Positions 21,481 through 32,056 of a stretch of DNA of 64,000 bases are shown here, in pieces (positions within the stretch are counted from its first letter, which is position 1; each line of letters begins with the position of its first letter). Below the pieces are notes generated by a model. It was not told where the DNA came from. It was given only the letters and a program-made list of their open reading frames with translations, and ran no database searches. The DNA is from Gracilariopsis chorda. Lineage: Eukaryota > Rhodophyta > Florideophyceae > Gracilariales > Gracilariaceae. The position numbers and the translations under genes were made by a program. Where the stretch lies: positions 1 through 64,000 of the forward strand of contig NBIV01000325.1 in NCBI GenBank assembly GCA_003194525.1, given 5' to 3'.

Positions 21481-24400
21481 CTCCTCCTCGAGTTCCTGTC
21501 CAAGATCAAGCCGTTTTAGAATTGCATTAACACTCATACGTCCCAATGGCTTGGTGAGTAAATCGGCATCGTTCAGCTCACTTGGGAGGTATTGAACACT
21601 AATAACGTTTTTTCTTATGAGATCTCGGATAAAGTGAACCTTTACATCAATGTGCTTAGCACGACTAGAAGGACACCTTTCACCACCAGCCCACTCCAAT
21701 GCGCACTGGTTGTCAGAGTGTAGAGGAACCAAAGGTTTCATGTCGAAGCCGCATTCCCGTAGCACACGAGCAACCCATACCACTTCCTGTGCAGCCAAAG
21801 TCAGAGCATAGTACTCCCTCTCGCCAGTGGATAGCGCAACTGACGCTTGTTTTCTACCACCATACCAGCAGGTTGCTGACCCAAGTTTAACGATATACCT
21901 GGACATCGACTTCCGACTCGTAGTATCTCCAGCGTAGTCAGAGTCCACAAAACCAAGCAGATCTAGCGATCCAGGCCTGAAGCATAGCCCATGCTGTCGC
22001 GTTCCACACAGGTACCTGAGCACACGCTTCACAGCTTTGTGACACCAAGCGGTAGGAGCACTCTGAAAACGAGCCAGGATGAGAACTGGTGCAAGTATAT
22101 CCAACCTAGTACGTAGTGCCAAGTACAGCAGAGACCCGATCATCTGCTGGTACAACTGCACATCCATTGGTGATTTGTCCTCCTCCATTGCTAAAGATGT
22201 GCAGAAGCACTCCACCATAGGGCTAGGTACTGGCTTAGCGTTCTGGAGACCAAATCGTCGAAGTATACTTTCAATATACAGCGACTGTCCCAGCTTGACA
22301 ACAAGGAGTTGTCCGGCTGTACCTATCTTCCATGACAGCTCCACGCCAAGGTAAAGAGTGATTCGGTTCTCAATGTGGAGGTCATAGAGTGTTTTGAGCT
22401 CCTCCAACACCGTAGTCCGTTGCTCCAGCGTTGGCGTGAACACCAGAATGTCGTCCACATATACGAGTATGTAGGCATACATGCCATCTCCAACCTTTCG
22501 CTTGAATACGCACGGTGCGCTGGGTAGTTCCTCAAAACCCAACCTCTTCATGTCTGCTTTGCACTTGGTGTGCCATGCTAGATGAGCCTGTTTCAAACCG
22601 TACATAGCCTTGAGTAACTTAGAGCACTTTGTGGTCAGACCGGGAACACCACGCGGCGACATCACCCACACGTCTTCTTTAAGCTCACCGTTGAGAAATG
22701 CAGTCTTAACATCTACTTGAGCCACATACATCTGAAGACAAAGTGCGACGTACAGGAACATGCGGACCAGGCTAAATGGCACTACTGGCGCATATGTCTC
22801 CATGTAGTTCTGCCCGTATGTCTGGTGATTGCCACCAGCCACAACCCTAGCCTTGAATCTATCAACCGATCCTTTGGCATCGCGCTTTACGTTTAAAATG
22901 ACATCAGTAGGAAGAGGCTGAGAGGCAGGTGATTCATCCTCCTCCCAAGTGTTCTTCTCCTCCAGAGATGTCAGTTCTTCATCAATGGCACTCTTGCAAA
23001 GGCTCTGCTCAAGTGGTGTGGCAGACAGTGCTTCGACCAGAGTAGGTTCATCACTGGTAGTAATATCCATTTGTGACGTGCCACTACCGGCCATGTACCA
23101 CCAATTAGCTGGTGCACGTCGTGTACGGCGAGGATAGCGTGGTTCTGGTTCAGATTCCGGTAAGACATCAGTGTCCGAAGTATGTGGACTAGCACTTGGG
23201 GCATGCTCACCACAATTGTCTGGGTCCGAATCGTCACCAGAAGTATGCTCGCTATCATCTGGATGATAGGTACCGCTTTCAATGCTCTCTGCCGTTGGTA
23301 TAGGAGTGGATTCAATATGTTCCGTATCACTCTCAATGTCGAATGGGGTGTCCACGGAAACCATACTACCACTCTCAGTATCGATTTCAGAGTGATCTGT
23401 GCATTCATAAGTATCATCTGATGCACCTTCATCACTCATAACATGTTCCAGAAATGGTGCCCCAGGGAACTTGGAATCGTCAAATTTCACATGCCGAGAC
23501 TTTACAATGCGTGGAATCTCATCTCTATCATTGACTAAAACATCATACACACCATGCTCAAGAGTCTGCAAGTACACTCCCTCAAGTGCACGAGACTCGA
23601 ATTTGGTATCCGGTTTCATCTTAAGCACGAACGCAGCACACCCAAACACTTTGACATGCTTTAGGGATGGTTTTGAACCAGTCATCAAAAGGTAAGGGCT
23701 GCTTCCAGTTGCTGAGTGATAAACCCTATTGCGAACATGTATGACGTGCTTTAATGCGTATGGCCACAAGCACTCTGGGAGACTTGCATGTATGAGCAAA
23801 GCTCGAGCAGCTTCCTCCATAGTGCGATTGATGCGCTCGGCTATTGCATTGTGTTCCGGAGTATACGGACGAGAGAAAGAAGTGTCTTGAAGATTGTTCG
23901 CAGGGTTCAGCTGCAACGCAATATACTCCTGGGCATTATCCGAGTGCACTTTCGCAATGGCCACTCCTCCAAGCTGCTGGAACTTGTGCTCAACTGCATT
24001 GAATACAACAGCAATTTCACTTTTATGGGTCATGAAGCCTAAGAGTGCATACCTTGAATGCTCTTCAAGGAAGGTAGAGGCATATTGAAACCTTTGTGGG
24101 AATGAAGGTACAAGGGGTCCTAGTATATCGGAGTGTACCACCTCACCTACGGCTGATGCTCGGTCGTATTTGCCAGGGAACGGAAGTTTATGCGCCTTAC
24201 CAAGCATACACGGGCGGCATATCTCCTCCATTCCCGACATCTTCGGCACCCCTTCAGCATGTTTGTAAACTGACTGGAAGTCGCGCGCATTGATGTGGGC
24301 AAGTCGCCGATGCCATAGATTAGCAATACTGGACTCCGATCTCTTCATGCAATGATCTCTACTAGTTGGTGACGAGGATGGGGTTGGGTTGGTACCTTGC

Positions 24401-25824
24401 AATATCGGATCGGGTAAGGTGTACAACCCCGAGCGTCGATCGCGATGGCCACTGCCGACTACAAACCCATTGTCCAAGGTGAGACGAACTTCACTTGAGC
24501 GAAAGAAAGATTCAATGCCCTTGTCCGCCAAGCATCCTATGGACACCAAATTGTATTCCAGTTCTGGAACGAACAGGACATCAGTCAATCGTAGGTTTGC
24601 GTACTCAAATGACAATACTATGTCACCCCGCTGCGTTGCACATACTTCAGTATTGTCGGCAAGCATGATGGTTCGAGTTTCTACGTTGTGCAAAGACTCG
24701 GGAATAAACGCAGACACCGAATGGAAAAAGTGTGATGTAGCACCACTATCGGCATAGGTGTCCATATCACAACTGTCGGGAGGTACGATGGAAGACTTTT
24801 CCAGTGCCATACCACATACCTCAATCTTTGATGAACTACCAGCCGGCTTATTGCAAGACTTGGACGCCCCAGATTTGCTCTTCGATTTGATGTTAAGCTT
24901 GTCCAGGATGCTTTTGGGTAAGTGATTATCTGGGTTATCGGGATTCACATGGCATCTGTCCTTTGTGTGACCATCACGATCACAGAATTCACAGTGATAA
25001 GTCCGGTTACTGGACACCACGTATGCTCTACCAGTTGTACTTGGCCGATCATCAGAGTCACTTCCATCCCTGATGTGAGTGTGACTGGAGTTTTGGGACA
25101 CACGTGAACCACCAGAACCTTTGCTTCTGTTCTTCTTTCGACTTCGCGTACGTCCAGAACTAGAAGAACTGACCAGACGAGCATTGTACTCATCTATCAA
25201 AGTGGTTGCCACATAGTCCCAAGTCAGTTCCGATATGTCCTTGGTACGGAGTGCAGCAGCCGTGGACTCCAACGAACTGTTAGGATCAATGGAAGCAAGT
25301 AGCATAGGTGCCTTGTGAGACTCCGGTATAGCAGCATCCTTGCCCATACGGTCTAACTGAGCGAACAATGCCGTGTATTGATCCACATAGCTGGACATGT
25401 TCTCACCGCTGTACGACATTCGGAACAATCGTGTCTGCACTGCAAGTCTAGATACAGTCCTATTGGAGGCATAACGTCCATCCAAGAGTTGCAACATACG
25501 TGCAGGATCATCATCCACGTCCATGACTACGCGTAATGGAGCATCACCAAGAGCACAGATGATGATACCACAAGCCTTTTCTCGTTTCGCAATGATACGG
25601 GGAGTTGCTATTTCAGTGCCACTACCTGCGGTAGTTGTGTCTTGAGTTGAAATATATGTGGTAGATTGAACCCCAGAGGGATTCGCGACATTCCAGACAC
25701 CATTAATACGGCATGCAGCACGGAGACGGTGACGCCACAGCATATAATCATCACCACGCTTGCCATAGAAACGAGGAATTTTCATTCCAGATGTGGATTC
25801 CGTTTCAACTTCGGAGTCGGACAT
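21475..25824 (-). CDS. Complete copia polyprotein (gag-PR-INT-RT-RNase H) of C3
   Basis: The frame encodes 1449 residues from the ATG at 25824 (MSDSEVETES). The frame stays open 14 codons upstream, but the ATG is in the gag context seen in C2. Counting from the upstream open end, the CCHC knuckle has C292, C295, H300 and C305. Protease DSG is at 373-375. The integrase zinc region covers ~517-556, with core residues D580, D643 and E677. An acidic linker spans ~805-905. RT has DVKTAFLNG (~1052) and YVDD 1136-1139. RNase H follows (DSDYAGD, STGEREYYAL, KHIDVKVHF). No stop or frameshift is seen. Oddities: integrase has FLEEHSRY where copia proteins normally have FIDDHSRY, and RNase H has SRYIVKLGS where the related C5 reads SGFMIKLG. 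Confidence 0.97.
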   Translation of the reverse strand: MSDSEVETESTSGMKIPRFYGKRGDDYMLWRHRLRAACRINGVWNVANPSGVQSTTYISTQDTTTAGSGTEIATPRIIAKREKACGIIICALGDAPLRVVMDVDDDPARMLQLLDGRYASNRTVSRLAVQTRLFRMSYSGENMSSYVDQYTALFAQLDRMGKDAAIPESHKAPMLLASIDPNSSLESTAAALRTKDISELTWDYVATTLIDEYNARLVSSSSSGRTRSRKKNRSKGSGGSRVSQNSSHTHIRDGSDSDDRPSTTGRAYVVSSNRTYHCEFCDRDGHTKDRCHVNPDNPDNHLPKSILDKLNIKSKSKSGASKSCNKPAGSSSKIEVCGMALEKSSIVPPDSCDMDTYADSGATSHFFHSVSAFIPESLHNVETRTIMLADNTEVCATQRGDIVLSFEYANLRLTDVLFVPELEYNLVSIGCLADKGIESFFRSSEVRLTLDNGFVVGSGHRDRRSGLYTLPDPILQGTNPTPSSSPTSRDHCMKRSESSIANLWHRRLAHINARDFQSVYKHAEGVPKMSGMEEICRPCMLGKAHKLPFPGKYDRASAVGEVVHSDILGPLVPSFPQRFQYASTFLEEHSRYALLGFMTHKSEIAVVFNAVEHKFQQLGGVAIAKVHSDNAQEYIALQLNPANNLQDTSFSRPYTPEHNAIAERINRTMEEAARALLIHASLPECLWPYALKHVIHVRNRVYHSATGSSPYLLMTGSKPSLKHVKVFGCAAFVLKMKPDTKFESRALEGVYLQTLEHGVYDVLVNDRDEIPRIVKSRHVKFDDSKFPGAPFLEHVMSDEGASDDTYECTDHSEIDTESGSMVSVDTPFDIESDTEHIESTPIPTAESIESGTYHPDDSEHTSGDDSDPDNCGEHAPSASPHTSDTDVLPESEPEPRYPRRTRRAPANWWYMAGSGTSQMDITTSDEPTLVEALSATPLEQSLCKSAIDEELTSLEEKNTWEEDESPASQPLPTDVILNVKRDAKGSVDRFKARVVAGGNHQTYGQNYMETYAPVVPFSLVRMFLYVALCLQMYVAQVDVKTAFLNGELKEDVWVMSPRGVPGLTTKCSKLLKAMYGLKQAHLAWHTKCKADMKRLGFEELPSAPCVFKRKVGDGMYAYILVYVDDILVFTPTLEQRTTVLEELKTLYDLHIENRITLYLGVELSWKIGTAGQLLVVKLGQSLYIESILRRFGLQNAKPVPSPMVECFCTSLAMEEDKSPMDVQLYQQMIGSLLYLALRTRLDILAPVLILARFQSAPTAWCHKAVKRVLRYLCGTRQHGLCFRPGSLDLLGFVDSDYAGDTTSRKSMSRYIVKLGSATCWYGGRKQASVALSTGEREYYALTLAAQEVVWVARVLRECGFDMKPLVPLHSDNQCALEWAGGERCPSSRAKHIDVKVHFIRDLIRKNVISVQYLPSELNDADLLTKPLGRMSVNAILKRLDLGQELEEEC
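21481..21489 (-). promoter_or_regulatory. Polypurine tract of C3, inside the coding sequence
   Basis: GAGGAGGAG on the minus strand encodes Glu-Glu-Glu near the polyprotein end (LEEEC) and directly precedes LTR b2. Confidence 0.8.
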
Positions 25825-26510
25825 GGTTCCTACGGGACTAGAACCAAAGAAAAGCAACAAAAGCAACTATTTAGATGCCAAATGTAGTGATATCCACGCA
25901 ATGTATTGAAGCCGAAAGAGGGATTTCAAGGCTTCTGTTACACAAAGAACCAGAAAAACTGGAGCGGAGAAGAATCTCAAACACTCAACAGCGAAAACGT
26001 CAGCGGAGACCGTGTAACCAAGTCTACTACGCTTGTCGAGACGCGTCTCGTACGCGATCACAGGCAGAGTTCGGGTACTCAACGCCCGGAGTATACTCAC
26101 AGGACGTACTGATAAGAGCCTGGACACAAATAAAACTTCTTAAGACGGGTGCACTGGCAGGAGATACTATCCCCGCTACCCTAGAGGTCCAAATCCTCTG
26201 GTCCCTGGTAACTCTCTCCAGGTGAGATGCGGTTTCTGCGACCAATCCTGCTCTGCGCACTTCAGAGCGAGGGGCTTTACAATCCGTACGAGACGTCCGA
26301 GGGAGGCTAGTAGCTAACGCGATAAGCTTTCACCAGTTAACCCCTTCTATTCGCTTGCCGGAAAATAGCGCGGTCTTCCTTGTGCGCTGAAGCAAAGAAG
26401 CAGGGATCGGAACAGGCGCAGGTCGGCTTACCAGAGAATGTGTCTCTGAACGCTTGGCCTACTTTCACCACTGCCACTCGACTTCCACAAGATTTGCTCG
26501 CTTGCAAAGG
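25825..26510 (-). other. 5' leader of C3 with candidate intron, truncated at its 5' end
   Basis: This leader is homologous to that of C2. A GTAAGC donor on the minus strand (plus 26426-26431) and an acceptor TCTCCTGCCAG (plus 26154-26156) delimit 278 nt, against 279 nt in C2. The upstream part of the leader, with the primer site, is missing where it joins LTR b3. Confidence 0.65.
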
Positions 26511-26999
26511 GCGCACAATCTAGAGGGTCACAATTTCAAATAACTAAATCAATCAATGCGGCAAATCCATTGCCAGTCCCTTGATCTGGAACCAGCTCTA
26601 AAAAATCAACAATTACCATCCTGGCACTCCAATCCCTCCGCGCAGCCCGCAAACGCACATTGTCCCAAATCACCCAATACAGCTCCCATTCGCATCTTCG
26701 GCATTGCAGCACAACCGTCTACTGCGCGCACACTTGGACCAACCACATTGCTCCACTTGTGCATATCCGCAATCCAGTACCATACATTCCATAACACTTG
26801 TACGGTATACAATGCATATAGCCTTTTGCAGTAGCCAATCACATTGCCATTTCACGTTGGGTTTGAGCAGAGGCGCATATGGGCTTTTGGAGCGAGGGGC
26901 TCCAAAAGTGCCCATCGTCCCCTGAAGGTTTGGTTTTGGACCAAGCTCACACCTTCTGTGGGGGTTGGCCAGTCACTCGACCACTTCTAGACTTCAACA
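26511..26999 (-). repeat. LTR b3, 5' LTR of C3, lacking its 3' third
   Basis: This copy of 489 bp matches LTR b2 from its TGTTGAAGTC start, but the last ~236 bp (the TATA-side/U5 part) and the primer site are deleted. The deletion is internal because the outer end and target duplication are intact. Confidence 0.9.
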
Positions 27000-27297
27000 T
27001 TCGGTTGAGCACCGACTCGCGCTGAAACACATCACATATGGCTTTCCACATTTCTGCAGCATTGTCAGTTTCTCTAACGTGATCCAAATGCTCATCACTG
27101 ACTGTCAGACCAACCAAAGCTCGTGCCTTGGAATCTTTCGTTCTCCACCCTGACAGATCGTCATCGTCCATGGGTTTGGTTGTTTCGAGATGGTCATCGA
27201 GGTCTTTGAGCGCCAAAAGCACCTCAAATATTTGCTTCCATACGTGAAAATTATCCTCTCTCAACTTGTCGATCTTGATACCACCCAAAGATTCCAT
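27000..27297 (-). pseudogene. Copia gag N-terminus of C4 (before the C3 insertion)
   Basis: The frame starts with ATG at 27297 (MESLGGIKIDKL) and aligns with C1 gag residues 1-100. It reads into C3 after VLNRM. The continuation (NARRSFYTAKMRD) lies at 20755 on the far side of C3, which confirms the nesting. The first five bases (27000-27004) are the ttcgg duplication. Confidence 0.9.
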
Positions 27298-28452
27298 TGT
27301 ATGTGAAAATGAACAACAAGGTGCAATTACGACAACAAATAGTCCTCAATAGTAAGAAACAAAACAAAAGAAATAAAAACTTCACATTCAGGTGCACTGG
27401 CAGGGAATACTATTCCCGCTACCCTAGGGCGTCCGATCCCTGGCCCCTGGAGACCCTCCAAGTAGAAAATGACTTCTTCTGTCTACCTCCTCCTGTGTTT
27501 GAGGAGAAGGTGCGATGATCTCTACGAGACGTCCAGAGGATGGTTAATGACCAAAGATATGCCTTCAACAATACCCCCTATCTGGTCTGTTGCAAGAACT
27601 TCCGCGACCTCGAGACTGAAATTACCCTGGTATCTGAAGTACGCTACTGACGTGCAACTAAAATAGGTCACACTCGGCCTGATCCTGAAAAACGAGGTCA
27701 GCCTACGCCAAGTGACCTCCCCGTACAAATGCCCGAAGTTCAGATGTGAAGACCAAAAGCTCGTTATGGAATACCTTCACCACAGCCCAAGTCTCCCAAC
27801 ACACAGTCAGGATCAACACGAAGAGGTAAATACTCACATCAGTGCAGTACTCCACGGCACCCCGTCCACGAATGCACCCGCTGATCTTACGAGGTGGTTA
27901 CGACCAACACTGTTGTACGCCCGAAAGAATCGGTGGGAAGCAGCTCGACGGTACACCTGCTTTGGTTCAAGCCGCCAGGCTAACGTCCCCAATTACTCTG
28001 GTCAACCGCTCGTCGCACTGGACACCCAGTATAACCCAAAACTACGCTGGGCAACAGAACCCCAGACTTCAAAAACTGCTGAGCACAAAAAACAAGTGAA
28101 CAGACTTCAACTGGAATGGTCTTCAACCTCTTCGAGTCAGAACGCGCCAAAGCGAAGTGGGGTTCCACACAAAACCAGAACAGAGGGAGACATAAACAGG
28201 AGATAGCCATATACAACACGGGCAAAAACGACGGTCCAAACACAATCGCGATAGAGCGTCGACGTCAAATCACTACCACTTCTACGCACTCAGGGAGGAG
28301 CGCAAACAAAAAGGAAACATCAACACCGACCAGACCCAGCTCAACACACCCGACGCAACGGTAAATGGCAACTGAATCAGCGAAACGGATGAACGGAGGA
28401 GAGAGAGAGTGGCGATAAACGAACAAAAGAGATGACAGCAGGGGTCAGCAGG
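27298..28452 (-). other. 5' leader of C4 with candidate intron
   Basis: This leader is homologous to that of C1, about 1.15 kb. On the minus strand a GTAAGA donor (plus 27885-27890) and an acceptor TTCCCTGCCAG (plus 27395-27397) delimit 496 nt, the same length as in C1. There is no credible ORF. Confidence 0.62.
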
Positions 28453-28467
28453 TCTGGGCCCATAACC
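28453..28467 (-). promoter_or_regulatory. Half tRNA-iMet primer binding site of C4
   Basis: GGTTATGGGCCCAGA on the minus strand directly follows the LTR c2 end (TTTATTTCA). Confidence 0.85.
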
Positions 28468-29244
28468 TGAAATAAATCGAAGCGTAAGGGAAAGGAAAAG
28501 TAGGGGGATGCAAGGGAAGTTCGCCAGATCTGGCTCGGATTTACTTGGTGGTGCTACAATCACAACTTATATATAACTCTAACTTCGTCTTCGTCGAAAC
28601 TTTGACTACAACTGAAACCTAAACCAGTTGCCGGGGACCCTCAATACTACCAATCATCATTTCACATAACATGGCCACGCTAGCACTAACTCAAGGTACA
28701 TTACATCAAGTCAACACAATAACGCGCAAACACCGCACCATAAGTTACGTGCCTTCTCACAACCATAACAAAGCACAAATTCACAACTCACAACACAGAT
28801 TCACATGCAAACGCATGCCAGCGCATCCAAATTCATCCATGCACGTCACAGTAATCCACTACACCACATGTACGTGTAATTGCATCAACTCACACGTCAT
28901 TAACCACTTCGGGTACCTGTAAACCTGATGACAGTACCCACACTCCTCACCAAAGTACCACTGCTGTAACAAATCTCCCGTGTGTCTAACCATCATAGGT
29001 ACGTGCCGTGTACACTGTGCGCACTGTACGAGCTGAACAAGTGGGGTGCCAATCTAGCCCACTGGTGCACTACCACTTGTACGCACTACAGTACATATGT
29101 GCATATGCAGTAGCCAATCACAAGCCAGATTCACGTTGAGTTTACACAGCGACGCATATGCACTTTTGCAGAGGCACCCTCCATAACAGCCCATGGTCCC
29201 CGGAACATTTGGTTTTCAGTGACAAAACAGGTACTTTTCCAATA
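28468..29244 (-). repeat. LTR c2, 5' LTR of C4
   Basis: This 777-bp LTR pairs with c1. The outer end reads TATTGG instead of TGTTGG/TGTCGG, so the terminal dinucleotide has mutated. A TATATAAG-type box lies near 28566-28574 and the shared core at 29095-29220. Confidence 0.87.
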
Positions 29245-30598
29245 GAGGCAATCACCAGACATATGATCCGAACTACTAAGAGACTTATGCCCCAGTTGTT
29301 TCGTTCAATTTGGTTCGCATGTTCTAGTACCTGATGTTGTGCCTGCAGATGTTTGTTGCCCAGGTTGACATAAAGACAGCATTCCTTAATGGTGAACTCA
29401 AGGAAGACGTGTGGGTGATGTCACCGGGTGGCATTCGTGGTCTCAACTCACAATGCTACAAACTGCTAAAGGCTATATACAGGCTTGAGCAGGCTCATCT
29501 GGCATGGCATACGAAGTTCAGCACAGACATTAGAGGCATGCTTTTTGAAGGATTACCGAGTGCACCATGTTTTTTCAGGCACAAATTACCCGCTAAATCT
29601 TATGCATACATCCTGGTACACGTGGATGACGTTCTCATATTTACGCCTAGTGCTGAACATCGTTATCACATATTGGAGGAGCTCAAGTCGTTGTATGACC
29701 TACTTGTTGAGACACGTGTCATAATGTATCTTGGTGTTGAGTTAACCTGGAACATGAATGCCAATGGCCAACTGCTAGGTGTGAACCTTGCACAGCCGTT
29801 GTATGTCAGTGGCATGTTATGGCGGTTTGTACTTGAGTATAGCAAGCCTTCACAGAGCCCAATGGTAGAATCCTTTTTTTCTTCACTTAATTTGGAGGAG
29901 GATAAGTCACTGTATGAAGTCCAGTTGTATCAGCAGATGATCGGGTCTCTGCTGTACCTGGCATTACGCACCCGTTTGCATATATCGGCATCTTTACTTA
30001 TCTTAGCACGCTTCCAGACAGCACCAAATCGATATTGCCATCGAGGGGTGAAGCGCGTGCTAAGTTCTTTACGTGGCACTACTTACCACGGACTTGTGTA
30101 TCACTCTGGGAACCTCCTACTGAATGGTTATGTAGACTCTGATTACGCAGGTGATACCACTGATCGGAAGTCTTTGTCTGGCTTTATGATCAAACTTGGG
30201 TAATTTGTTTGTTTCTACAGTGCCCGTAGGCAGGCGTCGGTGGCATCGTGTACAGGCGAGTCTGAGTACTATGCATTAGTGATGGCATGTCAAGAGCTAA
30301 TGTGGATATCTCGAGTACTTGGAGAATGTGGATTATTGGTTGATGATAGTAATCCACTACGCTCAGCAGACTAATGTGCGATTGAGTGGGCCGTTGGTGA
30401 GCGTTGCCCTTTTAGACGTGTCAGACACCTTCACCAGAAGATACACTTTATCTGGTCAAAAGCAAAGTGATAAGTGCGGAATCTGTGCCAAGTGAGGACA
30501 ACGATGCTGACATACTCACTAATCCTTTTAGTCCTGCTATGACGCTATTGATGTTGGATCGAGTTGGTCTGAACCAGAAACTCGAGGAGGAGTGTTGA
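29245..30598 (+). pseudogene. Copia RT-RNase H of C5, decayed
   Basis: The plus-strand sequence matches the C3 polyprotein from GGNHQTY (RT) to the C-terminus. It has a stop at the start of ETYAPVV, a second before YLMLCLQ, a long open part (29334-30203) with DIKTAFLNG, then further stops and frameshifts in RNase H. The RT active site reads HVDD instead of YVDD. RNase H shows YVDSDYAGDTTDRKS. The end NQKLEEEC overlaps the polypurine tract GAGGAGGAG, and its stop falls in LTR d2. The 5' side is cut by LTR c2. Confidence 0.9.
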
Positions 30599-31404
30599 TG
30601 TTAGCACATGGTCGAGTGCCTGCTAGTCCTGGCACATGATGGTGCAGCACTCGGAAACAAAGTTTCATGTAGCGGAGGGCTGTTTTTGACAGGTGCTTTG
30701 GAAAAGCGCATGCGCATGTGTTCTCAAACCCATTGTGAAATGAGCATATGATTGGCTACTGCATATACTCATATGCAATGCATTGGTTACAGGTGTTGTG
30801 CATTCTATGGGTCATGGGCACGGAACCGGCCACTTGGCATAATGTGAATGGGCATGGTACATAGGAATATGTGTGGCTACATCTGGTTTACAGGTACATG
30901 CATGTGTTGTATACCTGCAGTTGTGCAAGTAAGCACGTTCCATGCACGCAACATACCTAGGGTATGTACATGGATGCGATGGCATGTGAATTTGTGCTTT
31001 GTCATAGTCATGATGATGCAAGTAAGTGTTTACACAGTGCTGTCACATGCTGACACATTTTTGGCATGTCTGGTTCACTTGTTGCGCATTGATGGCTGCT
31101 TGGCTCACTTGGTCTGCGTTGTTGTAATGTGTTGTTAGGTTCTTATGCATGGTTGTATTTTGCTGTAATCAGTGTGTGCAACCCTTATTGTGTTATGTTT
31201 GATTATTATTGGTAGCATTGGGTGTCCCCAACTAGTGGTGTAGGGTTTTCTTGTAGTAGTAGTGGGAACTAGAGGGGCTACATAAGACTCTGAAATCGCA
31301 TTACCAAGTAAACTTGCCCCTAGGACTGGCAACCTTCACTCTTTATTTTCTTCCTTTCTTTGTTCAACAGATCCACCGTAGCCTAGTACTTGTTCTACCC
31401 ATTA
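30593..31404 (+). repeat. LTR d2 (family d), plus strand
   Basis: This 812-bp LTR starts TGTTGATG and ends CATTA before the primer site. It is homologous to d1 but inverted relative to it and clearly diverged (for example the TATA box has become CTACATAAG). It follows the C5 polypurine tract and precedes the C6 primer site and leader, so it joins two bodies head to tail. Confidence 0.88.
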
Positions 31405-31420
31405 GATTATGGGCCCAGAG
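31405..31420 (+). promoter_or_regulatory. Primer binding site of C6
   Basis: GATTATGGGCCCAGAG is a half tRNA-iMet site with one change from C1, directly after LTR d2. Confidence 0.75.
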
Positions 31421-32056
31421 CGTGGATACTTACAGAAGTCGCTCACTTTCAACTTCTTTTTTTTGCGTGCGTGAGTAAGATCGAGCTGATATCCCGCGAG
31501 AGACCAGCAGGGGTTAGGTGGTGAAAGCATATTGCGCTTCTTAGTATCCTTCCTGGGACGTTTTGTACGGATTGAGCACCCTACTGGTGAAGTGCGCGGA
31601 GTAGGGTAGGTCAAAGAAAATCGCACCTCGCACCTGGAGAGAGCACCCAGGGTCCAGGGGTTCAAATCTTAGGGTAGCGGAGGTAGTTTGTCCTGTCAGT
31701 GCGGCTGCTATTAAGAAGCTATTTTGTTTTCCGAGTGTACTTCAGAGCCACTTTTGATTATACTCCGGGCGTCCAGGACCCGATCCCCGCCTGTGATTCG
31801 CGCAGCAGACGCATGTGGACGAGCGTCCAGACGAGGTTAAACGGTCTCTGCGGGCACCCTCGCTGCTGAGTGTTGAGAATACTCCACTCCAGTGTCACCC
31901 TCATCGTGTAATATCCGCTATCAATCCAAACCTGCGCCTCTGGAAGTGCTCTTTTGTCTATTCTGATAGCACTTCTAAGCTTCGAGTCTCTCACTCTGCT
32001 CCTTTTCCGTGTTTTTATTTGTTTGTATTGTGGTTACTGAACTTCTTCTAGAACCT
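31421..32056 (+). other. 5' leader of C6 with candidate intron
   Basis: This leader is homologous to those of C2 and C3. A GTGAGT candidate donor (31471) and an acceptor TTTGTCCTGTCAG (ending 31699) are at positions equivalent to C2, giving about 229 nt. A tRNA B-box-like ggttcaaatc at 31659-31668 lies in it but there is no cloverleaf. Confidence 0.55.

Larger units (their letters stand above)
20756..26999 (-). mobile_element. C3: Ty1/copia element nested in C4 gag
   Basis: This 6.24-kb element has TGTTG/CAACA ends, a 5-bp target duplication (ttcgg), a 3' LTR of 725 bp, one uninterrupted polyprotein and a leader. The 5' LTR lacks its last ~236 bp together with the primer site, so the copy cannot start normal reverse transcription. 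The shared parts of its two LTRs differ at only about half a dozen positions by eye, suggesting recent insertion. Confidence 0.93.
16193..29244 (-). mobile_element. C4: old Ty1/copia element carrying nested C3
   Basis: Paired 777-bp LTRs (c1, c2), a primer site at 28453-28467, a leader, a gag start at 27297, an interruption by C3 at 20756-26999, then the rest of gag-pol and the polypurine tract at 16970. Without C3 the element would be about 6.8 kb. It lies between the two remnants of C5, so it probably inserted into or rearranged within C5. Confidence 0.85.

Noticed and set aside
31659-31668. tRNA B-box-like ggttcaaatc in the C6 leader
   Set aside because: No A box, acceptor stem or cloverleaf could be drawn, and the equivalent site in C2 and C3 leaders is not conserved as a B box.
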